Assembly (NCBI RefSeq): GCF_014779555.2
Contig: NZ_CP094357.1
Coordinates: forward strand, 5,084,001 to 5,148,000
DNA: 64,000 nt
Origin: Lysobacter capsici
GTDB lineage: Bacteria > Pseudomonadota > Gammaproteobacteria > Xanthomonadales > Xanthomonadaceae
Reading direction: 5' to 3'
Made by a program: the position numbers and the translations under genes
Part shown: piece after piece, positions 38,066-48,080 of the stretch
Numbering within the stretch: position 1 is the first letter of the stretch
Layout of the letters: each line of letters starts with the position of its first letter
The notes under the pieces: model-generated
What the model saw: only the letters and a program-made list of their open reading frames with translations
What the model was told of the DNA's origin: nothing
The model's database searches: none

Positions 38066-39325
38066 TTATTGGTAGCGCGCAACCACGAAGGCCGCTGGCG
38101 AGTTGCCATAGCCCGCGACGACGACCTTGCCGTCGCCCTGGATGGCGAGCCCTTGAACAGCGGCGTTCGCGCTGCCGACGCCCGTGGCGACAGGCCCGAA
38201 GCTGACATCCTGGTTGCCGAAGGAGTCGTAGCGATTCAAGGTCAACTGGCGGTAGCTGCCCGCATTGGAGTAGCCGCCGACAATGATTCCGCCGTTGGCG
38301 TCGATGGCAACATCGCCGCCGATCGCATCGCCGCTGCCGATGGCGGTAAGGACCTTGCCGGTGCCGGATCCAAAGTAGCTATCCAGCGCGCCGGTGCCTG
38401 TGTAACGAACGACGGCGAATCGGTACGGGCCGGCGCTCGCGCTTTTCGCGTAGCCGGCGGCGACGAGGTTGCCGTCGCTTTGAATCGCCAGCGACGTGGC
38501 GATGGCTGAGTTGCCTGCGGACGTGCCGGCCACGTTGGTCAGCACTTTACCGCCGGTACCGAAAGTTGCATCCAGCGCGCCGCTGGTGGTGTAACGCGCC
38601 AACGCGAATACGGTGCCGCTGCTCGATGCATAACCGGCCAGCACGGGTTTGCCATCGGCCTGGATGACCAGGCTGTTGGCGAATGACGAACTGGTGCCGA
38701 CCGACGAGGTGACGGTACCGGTACCGCCGCCGAAGCTGTAATCCAGAGTCCCGCCGCTGGTAAGCCGCGCCAGCGCAAAGCCGGAACCGGCATAGCCCGC
38801 GACCCAGATCGAGCTGCCCTGTACGGCAACGGCATTGGCTTCAGAAGCCCCCGCATAGAAATTGACCGTCGCCTTGCCCGAGCTGCCGAAGCTGGTGTCC
38901 AGCGAACCGTCCGTGTTGTAGCGATAAATCGTGAAGTTGCGGGTGGAGGTGAAGTTCGGGCACGAGGTACCCGCAACGACGATCTTGCCATCGGCCTGCA
39001 GGGCGAGTGCGCGGGCCTGTCCCGAGCAGCTGCCCGATGGCGTGGTGGTGACCTTGCCGGTGCCATTGAAGCTCGTATCCAGCGCGCCGCTTGTCGTGTA
39101 ACGCGCGAGCGCGAACTCGCCGAGGGCGGTCTGGCCGGCGGTGACGATCCGTCCGTCCGATTGGATGACCACCCGGGCGGCGGCACCGTAGCTGCCGAAT
39201 GCGGTGGAGGCGATGCCCGCCGAACCGAACGCGGGGTCCAGCGATGCGGCCTGTGCGGACGTTGCAAATGCGCCGATAGCGCCGATGGCGATGCCAAACG
39301 ATACCTTCATCGTGTTGCTGATCAC
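38066..39325 (-). CDS. Secreted delta-60 repeat (beta-propeller) protein
   Basis: This 419-residue exported protein has a signal peptide ending near residue 26 (TSAQA). The mature protein is built from delta-60 repeats, seen as recurring RYTTSGALDTSFNGTGKV, YNTDGSLDTSFGSSGKA and similar units, each followed by a block like ALQADGKIVVAGTS. In known relatives the repeats form propeller-like surface proteins of unknown role. No anchor or catalytic motif. G+C is slightly lower than the neighbours and it is transcribed alone. Confidence 0.88.
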   Translation of the reverse strand: MISNTMKVSFGIAIGAIGAFATSAQAASLDPAFGSAGIASTAFGSYGAAARVVIQSDGRIVTAGQTALGEFALARYTTSGALDTSFNGTGKVTTTPSGSCSGQARALALQADGKIVVAGTSCPNFTSTRNFTIYRYNTDGSLDTSFGSSGKATVNFYAGASEANAVAVQGSSIWVAGYAGSGFALARLTSGGTLDYSFGGGTGTVTSSVGTSSSFANSLVIQADGKPVLAGYASSSGTVFALARYTTSGALDATFGTGGKVLTNVAGTSAGNSAIATSLAIQSDGNLVAAGYAKSASAGPYRFAVVRYTGTGALDSYFGSGTGKVLTAIGSGDAIGGDVAIDANGGIIVGGYSNAGSYRQLTLNRYDSFGNQDVSFGPVATGVGSANAAVQGLAIQGDGKVVVAGYGNSPAAFVVARYQ

Positions 39326-40152
39326 TGCGGGTTCTCCTTGTTGAAGGTGGTTGAATCCATTCCGGGATTCAATTCACCGCCGTTCGCTGGGCAGCGGCGG
39401 TGTGCGGGTGCGCAAGGTGTTGAAGGCGGATGCGAGGGTGGCGAGGTTTGCCAAGATGTCCGAGCCTGCACGGGTATCGCGCCAGTAGCCGTGCAGCGCG
39501 GCGCGAGTTGATCTGTCGCACTGGCGGGCCGTTCGTGGCGAGCGGCCTGCCGGTATTTTCGAGGATCTGTTCGACGGCATACGATGCTGTTAGCCGAACC
39601 TGGGACATCGGCAAAGGTTCATCGACTTCGCTACGTCTGGCCGAGCAGGCAGATCGCGTACACGTCGCAGCTCCCCTCCGACGAGCTTCGGCTTCAGACC
39701 GCCGCTTCTGCACGATGACCGTCGCGTCGTCGTAATCCCATGCACTGGACCACGATCACCCACTGCCCCGGTTCTCGATCCAGGACATGCTTATGCACGC
39801 AATAGCGAACTGGCCCCGATTCTGCGCGGACATTCAGCGCCCCCTTTTGACAAGTATGCCGTGGGCAAATCTCCCTCGTTGCGACGGTGCGCGGACAGGA
39901 ACCAGCCAGCGCATGCGCGCACTGAAACCCGACCCTGCGTAGCCGCCACAGTCCGCTTCGAACGGAAGCAACTTGTCAAAAAGAAAAGGGGCTCCGCAGA
40001 GCCCCTTTCAGGTATTGGCAATTTCCGGGTGTCCGACTCGCGGCTTCAAGGAACCGCACATGGGTGCGTTTGCAAAGAAGGCGCGGTCATGGACACTTCA
40101 CCGCAGGCCATCGACGCAGCGGCGTACCGGCCAACAACCCGCGCAGCTTAGA
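39326..40152. other. Long intergenic region, possible gene remnant
   Basis: These 827 bases hold no intact gene I can support. On the minus strand near 39374-39530 a short reading contains TRAALHGYWRDTRAGSDILA, which looks protein-like and could be a decayed gene, but I cannot assign it. A terminator lies at 39984-40010. Confidence 0.4.
39984..40010. terminator. Terminator-like hairpin
   Basis: Stem GGGGCTC (39988-39994) and GAGCCCC (39999-40005) with loop CGCA, flanked by AAA and TTT. Position suits the end of the minus-strand Pao operon or a transcript from the left; similar hairpin at 48638-48655. Confidence 0.75.
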
Positions 40153-42351
40153 TCACGCCATCGCGGGAAGGTGATGCAGCAACTTGTCCAAGGTGATCGG
40201 ATACTCACGCACGCGGATGCCGGTAGCGTTGTGGATGGCATTGGCGATGGCGGCGCTTACCCCGCACAGCCCCAACTCGCCCACGCCCTTGGCTTTCATC
40301 GGCGAGGACTTGTCATCGGCTTCGTCGAGGAAAATCACTTCCTGGTGCGGCACATCGGCGTGCACGGCGACTTCGTAGCCGGCCAGGTCGTGATTGACGA
40401 AGAAGCCAAGGCGCTTGTCCACCGCGAGTTCCTCCGACAGCGCACCGCCAATGCCCATCGTCATCGCGCCGATCACCTGGCTGCGGGCCTGCTTGGGGTT
40501 GAGGATGCGGCCCGCCGCGCACACGGCCAGCATGCGGCGGATGCGCGATTCGCCGGTGGCGATGTCCACGCCCACCTCAACGAAGTGGGCGGCGAAGGTC
40601 GATTGCTGGAACTTCTTGGCCAGATCGCCGAACTCGATGCTGTCTTCCGCCACCACCTCGCCGGATTCGGCCGCCTTGGCTAGCGCAACGCTGCGGCCGC
40701 CCGCGCTGACCTTGCCGTCGGCGAAGCTGGCTGTTTGCGCGTCGAGCCCCAGCTTTTCGGCGGCGACCTGACGCAGCTTCATGCAGGCCGCGTAAACGCC
40801 CGCGGTGGAACTGTTCGCGCCCCACTGGCCGCCCGAGCCGGAGGAGACCGGAAAGTTCGAATCCCCCAGGCGCACGACCACCTTATCCAACGGCAGGCCC
40901 ATCACCTCGGCGACGGTCTGGCCGATGATGGTGTAACTGCCCGTCCCGATGTCGGTCATGTCGGTTTCCACCGTGACCTTGCCGTCGGCACCGAGGCGTA
41001 CCCGAGCGGCCGACTTCATCACCAGGTTGTTGCGAAAGCCCGCCGCCACTCCCATGCCCACCAGCCAGCGGCCATCGCGCACGCCGCCGTGCTTCGGATT
41101 GCGTTTTTTCCAGCCGAAGCGTTCGGCGCCTGTGCGCAGGCATTGCACCAACTGACGCTGCGAGAACGCACGCTCCGGCTTCTCCGGATCGACCTGGGTG
41201 TCGTTGCGGATGCGGAACTCCACCGGGTCCATGCCCAGCTTGTCCGCCATCTCGTCCATCGCGATTTCCAGCGCCATCAGTCCAGGCGCTTCGCCGGGCG
41301 CGCGCATCGCGTTGGCTTCGGGCAAGTCCAGCGTGGCCAACCGCGCCTGCATCATGCGATTGGCGCCGGCATACAGCAGCCGCGTTTGCTGGACCGCGTT
41401 TTCGATGCCGCCGCCGGGCAGGTCGCCGGACCAGCTTTCGTGGCCGATGGCGGTGATCGTGCCGTCCTTGGCGGCGCCGATGCGGATGCGCTGGATCGTG
41501 GCGGGGCGATGCGTGGTGTTGTTGGCGATCAGCGGCCGGGGCAGCGCGACCTTGACCGGGCGGCCCGCGGCGCGCGCGCCGAGCGCCGCGAGCAGCGCGT
41601 CGGAGCGCACGAACAGCTTGCCGCCGAAGCCACCGCCGATGAAGGGCGAGATCAGGCGAACGTTCTCCTTGGGTATGCCGAGGGTCTTGGCGACATCGCC
41701 GCGGCCCCACGCGATCATCTGGTTGGACGTCCACAGCGTGAGCTTGTCGCCCTCCCAGGCGGCGATCGACGCATGAGGCTCCATCATCGCGTGCGATTGG
41801 TCGGGCGTGGTGTAGGTCGCATCCAGTTGCACCGGGGCCGCGGCGAACGCCCCGGCGAAATCGCCGACGGCGATATCGGGTTGCTCGCGCTCGGACACCA
41901 CCGCCGATTTCTTGGCGGCGGCCAGGTCGAACGCACCGCCGGCGCGGTCGTAGCTGATGCGCACCAGACCGGCGGCGGCGCGCGCCTGTTCGAAGGTCTC
42001 GGCCACGACCAGCGCGACCGCCTGGTGATAGTGCTGAATCGCCGGTCCACCGAGCAGCCTGGCGGTATTGAAGTCGCCCTTGGCCAGCTTTCCGGCGTTG
42101 GCGGCGGTCACGATGGCCAGCACGCCCGGCGCGCGACGCACGGCCTCCAGATCCATCGACATGATCCGGCCCTTGGCGATACCGGCGCCGATCACATGAC
42201 CGTACACCGCGTTGCGCACCGCCTCGTGCTGTTCGTAGGCATACGGCGCGGTGCCGGTGGTCTTGAGCGGGCCATCGATGCGATCCAGCGGTTTGCCGAC
42301 CACCTTGAGCTGATCGATCGGATTGTGCGTGGCGGGGGTGTCGAACTTCAT
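40153..42351 (-). CDS. paoC: Aldehyde oxidoreductase molybdenum-binding subunit (PaoC-type)
   Basis: This 732-residue large subunit of a xanthine-dehydrogenase-family enzyme holds the molybdenum cofactor and oxidises aldehydes. Motifs include PLKTTGTAPYAYEQ near the start, GGGFGGKLF (cofactor contact), RAPGEAPGLMALEIAMDEMA, QWGANSSTAG and the catalytic glutamate in KGVGELGLCG (about residue 692). Length and order match the E. coli PaoC/YagR type, whose mature complex is periplasmic. The start at 42351 follows the FAD subunit by four bases. A dedicated chaperone (PaoD-type) is not in the window. Confidence 0.93.
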   Translation of the reverse strand: MKFDTPATHNPIDQLKVVGKPLDRIDGPLKTTGTAPYAYEQHEAVRNAVYGHVIGAGIAKGRIMSMDLEAVRRAPGVLAIVTAANAGKLAKGDFNTARLLGGPAIQHYHQAVALVVAETFEQARAAAGLVRISYDRAGGAFDLAAAKKSAVVSEREQPDIAVGDFAGAFAAAPVQLDATYTTPDQSHAMMEPHASIAAWEGDKLTLWTSNQMIAWGRGDVAKTLGIPKENVRLISPFIGGGFGGKLFVRSDALLAALGARAAGRPVKVALPRPLIANNTTHRPATIQRIRIGAAKDGTITAIGHESWSGDLPGGGIENAVQQTRLLYAGANRMMQARLATLDLPEANAMRAPGEAPGLMALEIAMDEMADKLGMDPVEFRIRNDTQVDPEKPERAFSQRQLVQCLRTGAERFGWKKRNPKHGGVRDGRWLVGMGVAAGFRNNLVMKSAARVRLGADGKVTVETDMTDIGTGSYTIIGQTVAEVMGLPLDKVVVRLGDSNFPVSSGSGGQWGANSSTAGVYAACMKLRQVAAEKLGLDAQTASFADGKVSAGGRSVALAKAAESGEVVAEDSIEFGDLAKKFQQSTFAAHFVEVGVDIATGESRIRRMLAVCAAGRILNPKQARSQVIGAMTMGIGGALSEELAVDKRLGFFVNHDLAGYEVAVHADVPHQEVIFLDEADDKSSPMKAKGVGELGLCGVSAAIANAIHNATGIRVREYPITLDKLLHHLPAMA

Positions 42352-42355
42352 GGCA

Positions 42356-43306
42356 TCACTCCTTCGCCTCGGCCCGCACGGCCGCGAGCGTGCGTTCGGC
42401 CAGCAGCAGCTTGAAGCTGTTGTGCTCGGTGGGCTTGGCGCCGGCGAACAGGCGCTCGGTCACTGCCTTGGCGCCGTTCGCAAGTTCGGCTTCGGCCGCT
42501 TCGCTGCGCCAAGGCGCATACGCGACGCCGCCGACCGCGACGCGTCCGCTGCCATCGCGCTGGATCACCGCGGCGATCGACACCAGGGCGAACGCATACG
42601 ACGCGCGGTCACGAACCTTGCGATAGATGTGGGTGCCGCCGATCGGCTTGGGCAGGGTGACCGAGGTGATCAACTCGCCCTTGCCCAGCACGGTATCGAG
42701 GTTCGGAGCGCTGACCGGGGCGCGGTAGAACTGCGCGAGCGGGATGCTGCGTTCGCTGCCGTCCGCCTGAACGGTCTGCACCGTGGCGTCCAAAGTTCGC
42801 ATGGCCACGGCCATGTCGCTGGGATGCGTGGCGATGCATTCCTCGCTGCCGCCGATAACCGCCAGTTGCCGGCTGACCCCGCCCAACGCGGCGCAGCCGC
42901 TGCCGGGATTGCGCTTGTTGCAGCGCTGATGGGTGTCGTAGAAGTACGGGCAGCGCGTGCGTTGCAGCAGGTTGCCGGCGGTGGTGGCCTTGTTTCGCAG
43001 TTGCCCCGAGGCGCCGGCGACGAGCGCGCGCGACACCAGCGCATAGTCGCGGCGGATGCGTTCATCGGACGCCAGGTCGGTATTGCGCACCAGCGCGCCG
43101 ATCTTCAATCCGCCCTCGGGCGTGGGCTCGATGGTGTCCAGCTTCAACGGATTGACGTCGATCAGGTGGGAGGGGGTCTCCACCTCCAGCTTCATCAGGT
43201 CCAGCAGGTTGGTACCGCCGGCGATGAACCTGGCGCCGGGCGTGCGCGCCGCCGCGGCCGCGGCTTCGACCGGCGAGGATGCGCGCTCGTAAGTGAAGGC
43301 CTTCAT
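42356..43306 (-). CDS. paoB: Aldehyde oxidoreductase FAD-binding subunit (PaoB-type)
   Basis: These 316 residues carry the FAD site [13 protein letters not shown] (about 27-39) and the conserved NPL region [12 protein letters not shown]. An extra cysteine cluster, [12 protein letters not shown] and NPGSGCAAL, matches the [4Fe-4S] cluster of PaoB that ordinary xanthine dehydrogenase FAD subunits lack. In the complex this subunit passes electrons between the iron-sulfur subunit and FAD. The ATG at 43306 overlaps the end of the iron-sulfur subunit gene (ATGA); a longer upstream reading is rejected. Confidence 0.93.
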   Translation of the reverse strand: MKAFTYERASSPVEAAAAAARTPGARFIAGGTNLLDLMKLEVETPSHLIDVNPLKLDTIEPTPEGGLKIGALVRNTDLASDERIRRDYALVSRALVAGASGQLRNKATTAGNLLQRTRCPYFYDTHQRCNKRNPGSGCAALGGVSRQLAVIGGSEECIATHPSDMAVAMRTLDATVQTVQADGSERSIPLAQFYRAPVSAPNLDTVLGKGELITSVTLPKPIGGTHIYRKVRDRASYAFALVSIAAVIQRDGSGRVAVGGVAYAPWRSEAAEAELANGAKAVTERLFAGAKPTEHNSFKLLLAERTLAAVRAEAKE

Positions 43307-43944
43307 GCGCTCCTCCCGGCAACCTCGGTGATCGCATCGACTATGTTGGAGTACGCGCCGCAGCGGCAGATGTTGCCGCTCATGCGCTCGCGAATCTCCT
43401 CGCCGCTGACCTTGGGCCGCGCGGTCAATTTTCCGCTGACCAGACTCGGCACGCCGCTCTTGATCTCGCCCAGCATCGCCACCGCCGAACAGATCTGGCC
43501 GGGCGTGCAATAGCCGCATTGGTAGCCGTCGTGCTTGATGAAAGCCGCCTGCATCGGATGCAGCTTGTCCGGCGTGCCCAGGCCTTCGATGGTGGTGATG
43601 CGCTCGCCCTCGTGCATCACCGCGAGCGTCAGGCAGGCGTTGATGCGCCGGCCGTCGACCATCACCGTGCACGCGCCGCACTGGCCGTGATCGCAGCCTT
43701 TCTTGGTGCCGGTCAAGTGCAGGTGCTCACGCAGCGCGTCCAGCAGACTGGTTCGCGTGTCCAGCTCGAGCGTTTCGGGCTTGCCGTTGACCTCGAAGGC
43801 GACCGTCGCCATCACCGGCGGCTGAGCCGGAGCGTCCTGCGCCTGCGCGAGCGCCACCGAGGGGGCCGCGATGGCCGCGGCCGATGCGGCGCCGGCCTTG
43901 AGCAGTTCTCTTCGCGTGATATTGAGTTTGAGTAAGCTGTCCAC
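43303..43944 (-). CDS. paoA: Aldehyde oxidoreductase [2Fe-2S] subunit with Tat signal (PaoA-type)
   Basis: The 213-residue iron-sulfur subunit has a twin-arginine signal ([19 protein letters not shown]) that would carry the folded complex to the periplasm. The first [2Fe-2S] cluster is ferredoxin-like: [12 protein letters not shown] with a later Cys in INACLTLA; the second uses [10 protein letters not shown] and GNICRCGAY. The GTG at 43944 is chosen because AAGGAG lies eight bases upstream; a GTG at 43980 would add 12 residues. First gene of the three-gene operon, with overlap or tiny gaps to the next two. Confidence 0.93.
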   Translation of the reverse strand: MDSLLKLNITRRELLKAGAASAAAIAAPSVALAQAQDAPAQPPVMATVAFEVNGKPETLELDTRTSLLDALREHLHLTGTKKGCDHGQCGACTVMVDGRRINACLTLAVMHEGERITTIEGLGTPDKLHPMQAAFIKHDGYQCGYCTPGQICSAVAMLGEIKSGVPSLVSGKLTARPKVSGEEIRERMSGNICRCGAYSNIVDAITEVAGRSA

Positions 43945-44453
43945 GCACACGGCTCCTTCTAGGCTAGCGATAGCTGGCACAACAGGCGGAAGGGTAATTC
44001 AAGGTACGCAAGGCGCGCGTGATTGAGCGCCCGCTCGGAGCGGTTGCGACAACGGCCCGATACTAGCGCAGGCCCCGTCTGATTTTTACCGCCGAGTGGT
44101 AATAGATCTTAGACGCCGTGCTTATAAATCCAGGGCCGTTGCGCGCCATGATGTTTCAGTACGCCCTATCGCTTTCGTGACATCGATTGATTCGGCCGAA
44201 GAAGCACTGGTCGACAGCGTACGCCGCGAAATGAGCGTCGCGTCACTGATCGCACGCGGCGGCGCCTTCATTGCTTCGCGCTTACCGGTCCGGGCGCCGA
44301 AGCTTGCCGAAGCCAAACAGCGTTCGTCGAACATGCCTGGAGCATCGGACGATTAGGTTTTACGCTGGCTACCTGAGCGTAACGGCACATCCCGCGAATG
44401 AAATGCCGGCAAGCATTCAATCTCGCCCGACCGACTTTGGGAGCTCCTTTGGT
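43945..44453. other. Intergenic region upstream of Pao operon and GFA gene
   Basis: These 509 bases lie between divergent genes. An 86-codon plus-strand reading at 44096-44356 exists, but it has weak coding signs and no recognisable family, so I do not call it. The region should carry the Pao promoter. Confidence 0.4.
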
Positions 44454-44846
44454 ATGCACAAGCAATCCGGCTCATGCCACTGCGGACGCGTCACCTTCGA
44501 ACTGCAGGCCGATATCCGCGAGGCCATGGAGTGCAACTGCTCCATTTGCCACCGCAAGGGCGCGATCTGGTTTGGCGCGGACGATGCGAGCCTGCGAATC
44601 CTTTCCGGCGAATCGGATCTGAGCCTGTATCAGTTCGGCACGATGGCGGCCAAGCACTACTTCTGCGGCGTCTGCGGCGTAAGCACCTTCAGCCGGCCGC
44701 GGATCGCGCCCAATTGGTGGGTCGTCAATCTGCGCTGTATCGACGGCATCGATCTATCCGGGCTGAAGATTTATCCGTTCGACGGCCGGAACTGGGAGAG
44801 CGCGGCCCTGCAGTACGCGCAGTCGCGCAAGTACAAGGCCAAGTGA
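44454..44846 (+). CDS. GFA (glutathione-dependent formaldehyde-activating)-family protein
   Basis: This 130-residue zinc-binding protein is of the GFA/CENP-V fold. Cysteines are placed as in the family: SCHCGRV, ECNCSICHRKGA and FCGVCGVSTF. Members bind zinc and can react with glutathione adducts, but most have unproven activity. ATG 44454 is chosen with GGGAG upstream; an ATG at 44403 in the same frame is possible and would add 17 residues. It is divergent from an aldehyde oxidoreductase operon, and detoxification of aldehydes would make sense for both, though this is inference. Confidence 0.88.
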   Translation: MHKQSGSCHCGRVTFELQADIREAMECNCSICHRKGAIWFGADDASLRILSGESDLSLYQFGTMAAKHYFCGVCGVSTFSRPRIAPNWWVVNLRCIDGIDLSGLKIYPFDGRNWESAALQYAQSRKYKAK

Positions 44847-45155
44847 TAGTCGATGAAGTTGAAAACCCGATCGAGCGCGCGCACTGCCCTTCCAATCTAT
44901 TGCTGTCGGAATTGAAAGCTCCGTGGCTGGACGCCTGTCGAGTGAGCGCAGCGATCCGGGCTCCGAACCGCGGTGACTGCATTTTCCCGAACCGATGCCC
45001 GATGCGGACAAGACGACGTTTTCTTCGTAGAACGGCGAAGTCGACAAGAAATCCGAAGACTGAATACGCGCGCATTCCTCGTTTCGCGGCCCGTCTTCAC
45101 CTGATTCACATGCGCAATGACCATGCTTAGGCTCATCCTCCTCGCTTGAGCCATC
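44847..45155. other. Intergenic region, no gene seen
   Basis: These 309 bases lie between the GFA gene and the L,D-transpeptidase gene. Short readings on both strands have no recognisable content. Nothing else noted. Confidence 0.4.
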
Positions 45156-46118
45156 ATGCCCAACGTCCGCACCACGGTCGTCATGTTCGCCGCCATCGCC
45201 TGCGCCTGGACCGTACGAGCCCACGCCGAGCGTGTCGTGCTCGCGGATGCGGCGAACCTGCCCGCCAGCACCAGCGGAGTCGCCGGGCATCTGCGCGCGC
45301 AGACATTGCTGGCTCGCGCCAACTTTTCCCCCGGCGAGATCGACGGGCTTGCCGGTTCCAATCAGCGCCGCGCGGTAAGCGGTTATCAGGCCGCGCACGA
45401 TCTGCCGCCGACCGGCGAACTCGACGCCGATACCTGGGCGGCGCTCAACAAGGAGGCGCCCGCGGTGGTGACGGCCTATACGCTGACCGAACAGGATGTC
45501 GGCCAAGCCTTCGCCAAGCTGCCCAAGGACATGATGGAACAGGGCAAGCTCGGGCGATTGGGCTTCGAATCCATCGAGGAAGCGCTCGGCGAGCGTTTCC
45601 ATGCCAGTCCCGCGCTGCTGCGACAGCTCAACCCGGGCACGGATTTTTCCAGGGCCGGTACCCAGATCCAGGTCCCCAACGTCGCCGATATCGCTGCGTT
45701 GCCGAAGGCGGCGAAAGTCGTGGTCGACAAATCCGACTCCACCTTGACCCTGCTCGATGCCGACGGCAAAACCATCGCGCTGTTCCCGGTATCGTCGGGC
45801 AGCGAGCACGATCCGCTGCCGATCGGCGAATGGAAGATCGGCTCGACCGCGGTGGACCCCACCTTTCACTACAACCCGGCGCTGTTCTGGGATTCCGATC
45901 CGAAGCACGCAAAGGCGAAGCTCGCCGCCGGTTCCAACAACCCGGTCGGCACCCGCTGGATCGATCTGTCCAAGCCGCACTACGGATTGCACGGCACGCC
46001 GACGCCATCAAGCGTCGGCAAACGGCAATCGCATGGCTGCGTGCGCTTGACCAACTGGGACGTGGAGCGCCTGGCCGCGGCGGTGGGCCCGTCCGTGCCG
46101 GTGGTTATGCAGGAGTAG
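45156..46118 (+). CDS. L,D-transpeptidase (YkuD family) with peptidoglycan-binding domain
   Basis: This 320-residue exported enzyme forms or exchanges L,D-crosslinks in peptidoglycan. A signal peptide ends near residue 24. The N-terminal part has a peptidoglycan-binding-like segment (NFSPGEIDGLAGSNQRRAVS then GYQAAHDLPPTGELDADTW). A LysM-like middle (ALLRQLNPGTDFSRAGTQIQ) precedes the YkuD catalytic domain, whose motif HGTP plus SHGCVRLTN holds the active-site cysteine at about residue 295. The M23 gene starts four bases after its stop, so the pair probably remodels the cell wall together. Confidence 0.95.
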   Translation: MPNVRTTVVMFAAIACAWTVRAHAERVVLADAANLPASTSGVAGHLRAQTLLARANFSPGEIDGLAGSNQRRAVSGYQAAHDLPPTGELDADTWAALNKEAPAVVTAYTLTEQDVGQAFAKLPKDMMEQGKLGRLGFESIEEALGERFHASPALLRQLNPGTDFSRAGTQIQVPNVADIAALPKAAKVVVDKSDSTLTLLDADGKTIALFPVSSGSEHDPLPIGEWKIGSTAVDPTFHYNPALFWDSDPKHAKAKLAAGSNNPVGTRWIDLSKPHYGLHGTPTPSSVGKRQSHGCVRLTNWDVERLAAAVGPSVPVVMQE

Positions 46119-46121
46119 CCG

Positions 46122-46805
46122 ATGAAATTTCTCGGCATACTGCTGCTCGGAATGCTGCTGGGTGCGTTGGCCTATCGCGAATTCGGCGACGTGCGAGCGC
46201 CCGCGTCCGGCCAGGATTGCGCAAGCGCCTGCCCGACGATCGGCGCGGCGACCAACGCGCATCCCATGCCGCCGCCCGCGCCGGTGGCGACGCCACCCGA
46301 TCCGCGACCGGCAACCGCTGCCACGCCGATCCCGGACACCTCGTCGGTTGCACCACGGACCGCGGCCACGCCGCCGACACAATTGCTTATCCCGGTCGAA
46401 GGCAAGACCGCCGCCGATTTGAGCGACACCTTCGCCGATGCGCGCAGCCAGGGACGTTCGCACGACGCCATCGACATCATGGCCCAGGCCGGAACCCCGG
46501 TCGTGGCGGTGGCCGATGGACACATCGAGAAGTTGTTCGACAGCAAACCCGGCGGCCTGACCATTTACCAGTTCGAACCCAGCGGCAAGTTCGCTTATTA
46601 CTACGCGCACCTGCAGCGCTACGCCGACGGCCTGGCGGAGAAACAGACCATTCGACGCGGCCAGGTCATCGGCTATGTCGGAAGCACGGGCAACGCCAGT
46701 GCCGACGCGCCGCACCTGCACTTCGCGATCTTCGTGCTGGGGCCCGAGCGCCGATGGTGGGAAGGCAGCGCGATCAATCCGTATCCGCTGCTGACAGGCA
46801 AGTAA
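46122..46805 (+). CDS. M23-family peptidase, membrane-anchored
   Basis: This 227-residue protein has an N-terminal hydrophobic segment (MKFLGILLLGMLLGALAY) and then a long Pro/Ala/Thr-rich linker. The M23 domain starts near residue 90 (LLIPVEGKTAADLSDTF). Zinc ligands are visible: SHDAIDIMA supplies HxxxD, and APHLHFAIF supplies HxH; YYYAHLQ is the other conserved part. It probably cuts peptidoglycan peptides, or is a LytM-like activator if catalytically weak, but the ligands look complete. Close behind the transpeptidase gene. Confidence 0.94.
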   Translation: MKFLGILLLGMLLGALAYREFGDVRAPASGQDCASACPTIGAATNAHPMPPPAPVATPPDPRPATAATPIPDTSSVAPRTAATPPTQLLIPVEGKTAADLSDTFADARSQGRSHDAIDIMAQAGTPVVAVADGHIEKLFDSKPGGLTIYQFEPSGKFAYYYAHLQRYADGLAEKQTIRRGQVIGYVGSTGNASADAPHLHFAIFVLGPERRWWEGSAINPYPLLTGK

Positions 46806-46934
46806 GCCGCCTCGCACTCGATGGTCGCGCAAACCCAGCCGGCGCGCTGAACATCGCTCGGCGCCTGGCCCAGCGCGGCTGACATACTATTAACGATATC
46901 GGCGGTAGCGTTCGCCTTCGCCAAGAGACGCCCC

Positions 46935-48077
46935 ATGCAGCCCAGCGCAAGCTCGAGAGTCCGCCAGTTCGAGGATGGCGAGCAGTTCCAGCTGCTCGTG
47001 CAAAGCGTCGTCGACTATGCGATCTACATGCTCGACCCTGAAGGGTTCATCTGCAACTGGAATGAAGGCGGCCGCCGCATCAAGGGCTACGAAGACGAGG
47101 AGATCATCGGTCAGCACTTCTCGCAGTTCTACGTGGAGGAAGACCGCGCCGCGGGCGCGCCGGAACACGGCTTGCGCATGGCCCGCGAAAACGGCCGCTA
47201 CGAAAAAGAAGGCTGGCGCCTGCGCAAGAGCGGCGAGCGTTTCTGGGCCAGCGTGGTCATCGACCCCATCTGGAAAGACGGCGAACTGATCGGCTTCGCG
47301 AAGGTCACCCGCGATATCACCGACCGTCATCTGACCGCCCTTCGGCTGGAAGAGGCGCAAAAAGCGCTGCTCCAGTCCAAGAAGATCGAGGCGATCGGCC
47401 GCCTGACCCTCGGCCTGTCCCACGACTTCAATAACTTGCTCACGGTCATCGTCAACAGCCTGGACTTGATCACCATCCATCAAAAAGACCCGGAAAGAGT
47501 CGATCGCCTGGTGCAAGGGGCACAGCGCGCCGCGGACCGAGGCATGTTGCTGACCCGGCAACTGCTCACCTTCGCGCGAGGCCAATCGCTCGCGCCGGAA
47601 ATCATCGACGCGAGCAAATTCGTGGCCGGCGCAAGGGACTTGCTCACGCGATCGAGCGGCCTGGACGTGCATATCGAGTTTTCGCTGGCCGATGCCCTGC
47701 CCGCGATATTCGTGGACACGACGCAGCTGGAAGCCGCCCTGCTCAATCTGGTGATCAACAGCCGGGATGCGTTCAAGGAATCGGGCACGATCCGCATCGG
47801 CACCGGCATGATCGAAGAGCGGCCCGCGGACATGGAGACGAGCGGAACGCAGTTCGTCTGCATCAGCGTGTCCGACGACGGCCCGGGAATGACCGACGAA
47901 GTGCTGCAGCAAGCGGTACAGCCGTTTTTCACCACCAAGGACGTGGGACGTGGCAGCGGCCTGGGCCTGAGCCAGGCGCACGGGTTCGCGGCGCAGTCGG
48001 GCGGCTATCTGCTCATCGACACCGCCGTGGGACGCGGCACCCGCGTCTCACTATGCTTCCCCACGGTGGAGAACTGA
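46935..48077 (+). CDS. PAS-domain soluble histidine kinase
   Basis: The 380 residues have no membrane segment. The PAS domain spans about 18-130 (DYAIYMLDPEGFICNWNEGG, then GFAKVTRDITDRH with PAC). The phospho-acceptor region is IGRLTLGLSHDFNNLLTVIV (His about 162), typical of the HATPase type with HDFNN, followed by ATPase boxes LLNLVINSRDAF, DDGPGMTD and GRGSGLGLSQAHG. A PAS with such a kinase often senses light, oxygen or redox; LOV-specific NCRFLQ is not seen. The next gene, three bases after its stop, is a receiver protein, so they form a pair. Confidence 0.94.
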   Translation: MQPSASSRVRQFEDGEQFQLLVQSVVDYAIYMLDPEGFICNWNEGGRRIKGYEDEEIIGQHFSQFYVEEDRAAGAPEHGLRMARENGRYEKEGWRLRKSGERFWASVVIDPIWKDGELIGFAKVTRDITDRHLTALRLEEAQKALLQSKKIEAIGRLTLGLSHDFNNLLTVIVNSLDLITIHQKDPERVDRLVQGAQRAADRGMLLTRQLLTFARGQSLAPEIIDASKFVAGARDLLTRSSGLDVHIEFSLADALPAIFVDTTQLEAALLNLVINSRDAFKESGTIRIGTGMIEERPADMETSGTQFVCISVSDDGPGMTDEVLQQAVQPFFTTKDVGRGSGLGLSQAHGFAAQSGGYLLIDTAVGRGTRVSLCFPTVEN

Positions 48078-48080
48078 CAT

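Noticed and set aside
39369-39713. 114-codon minus-strand gene
   Set aside because: Protein-like pieces occur in two different frames here, so at most it is a decayed remnant; not enough to call a gene.
44096-44356. 86-codon plus-strand gene
   Set aside because: No ribosome site or family similarity was recognised, and an opposite-strand reading of similar length covers the same bases.
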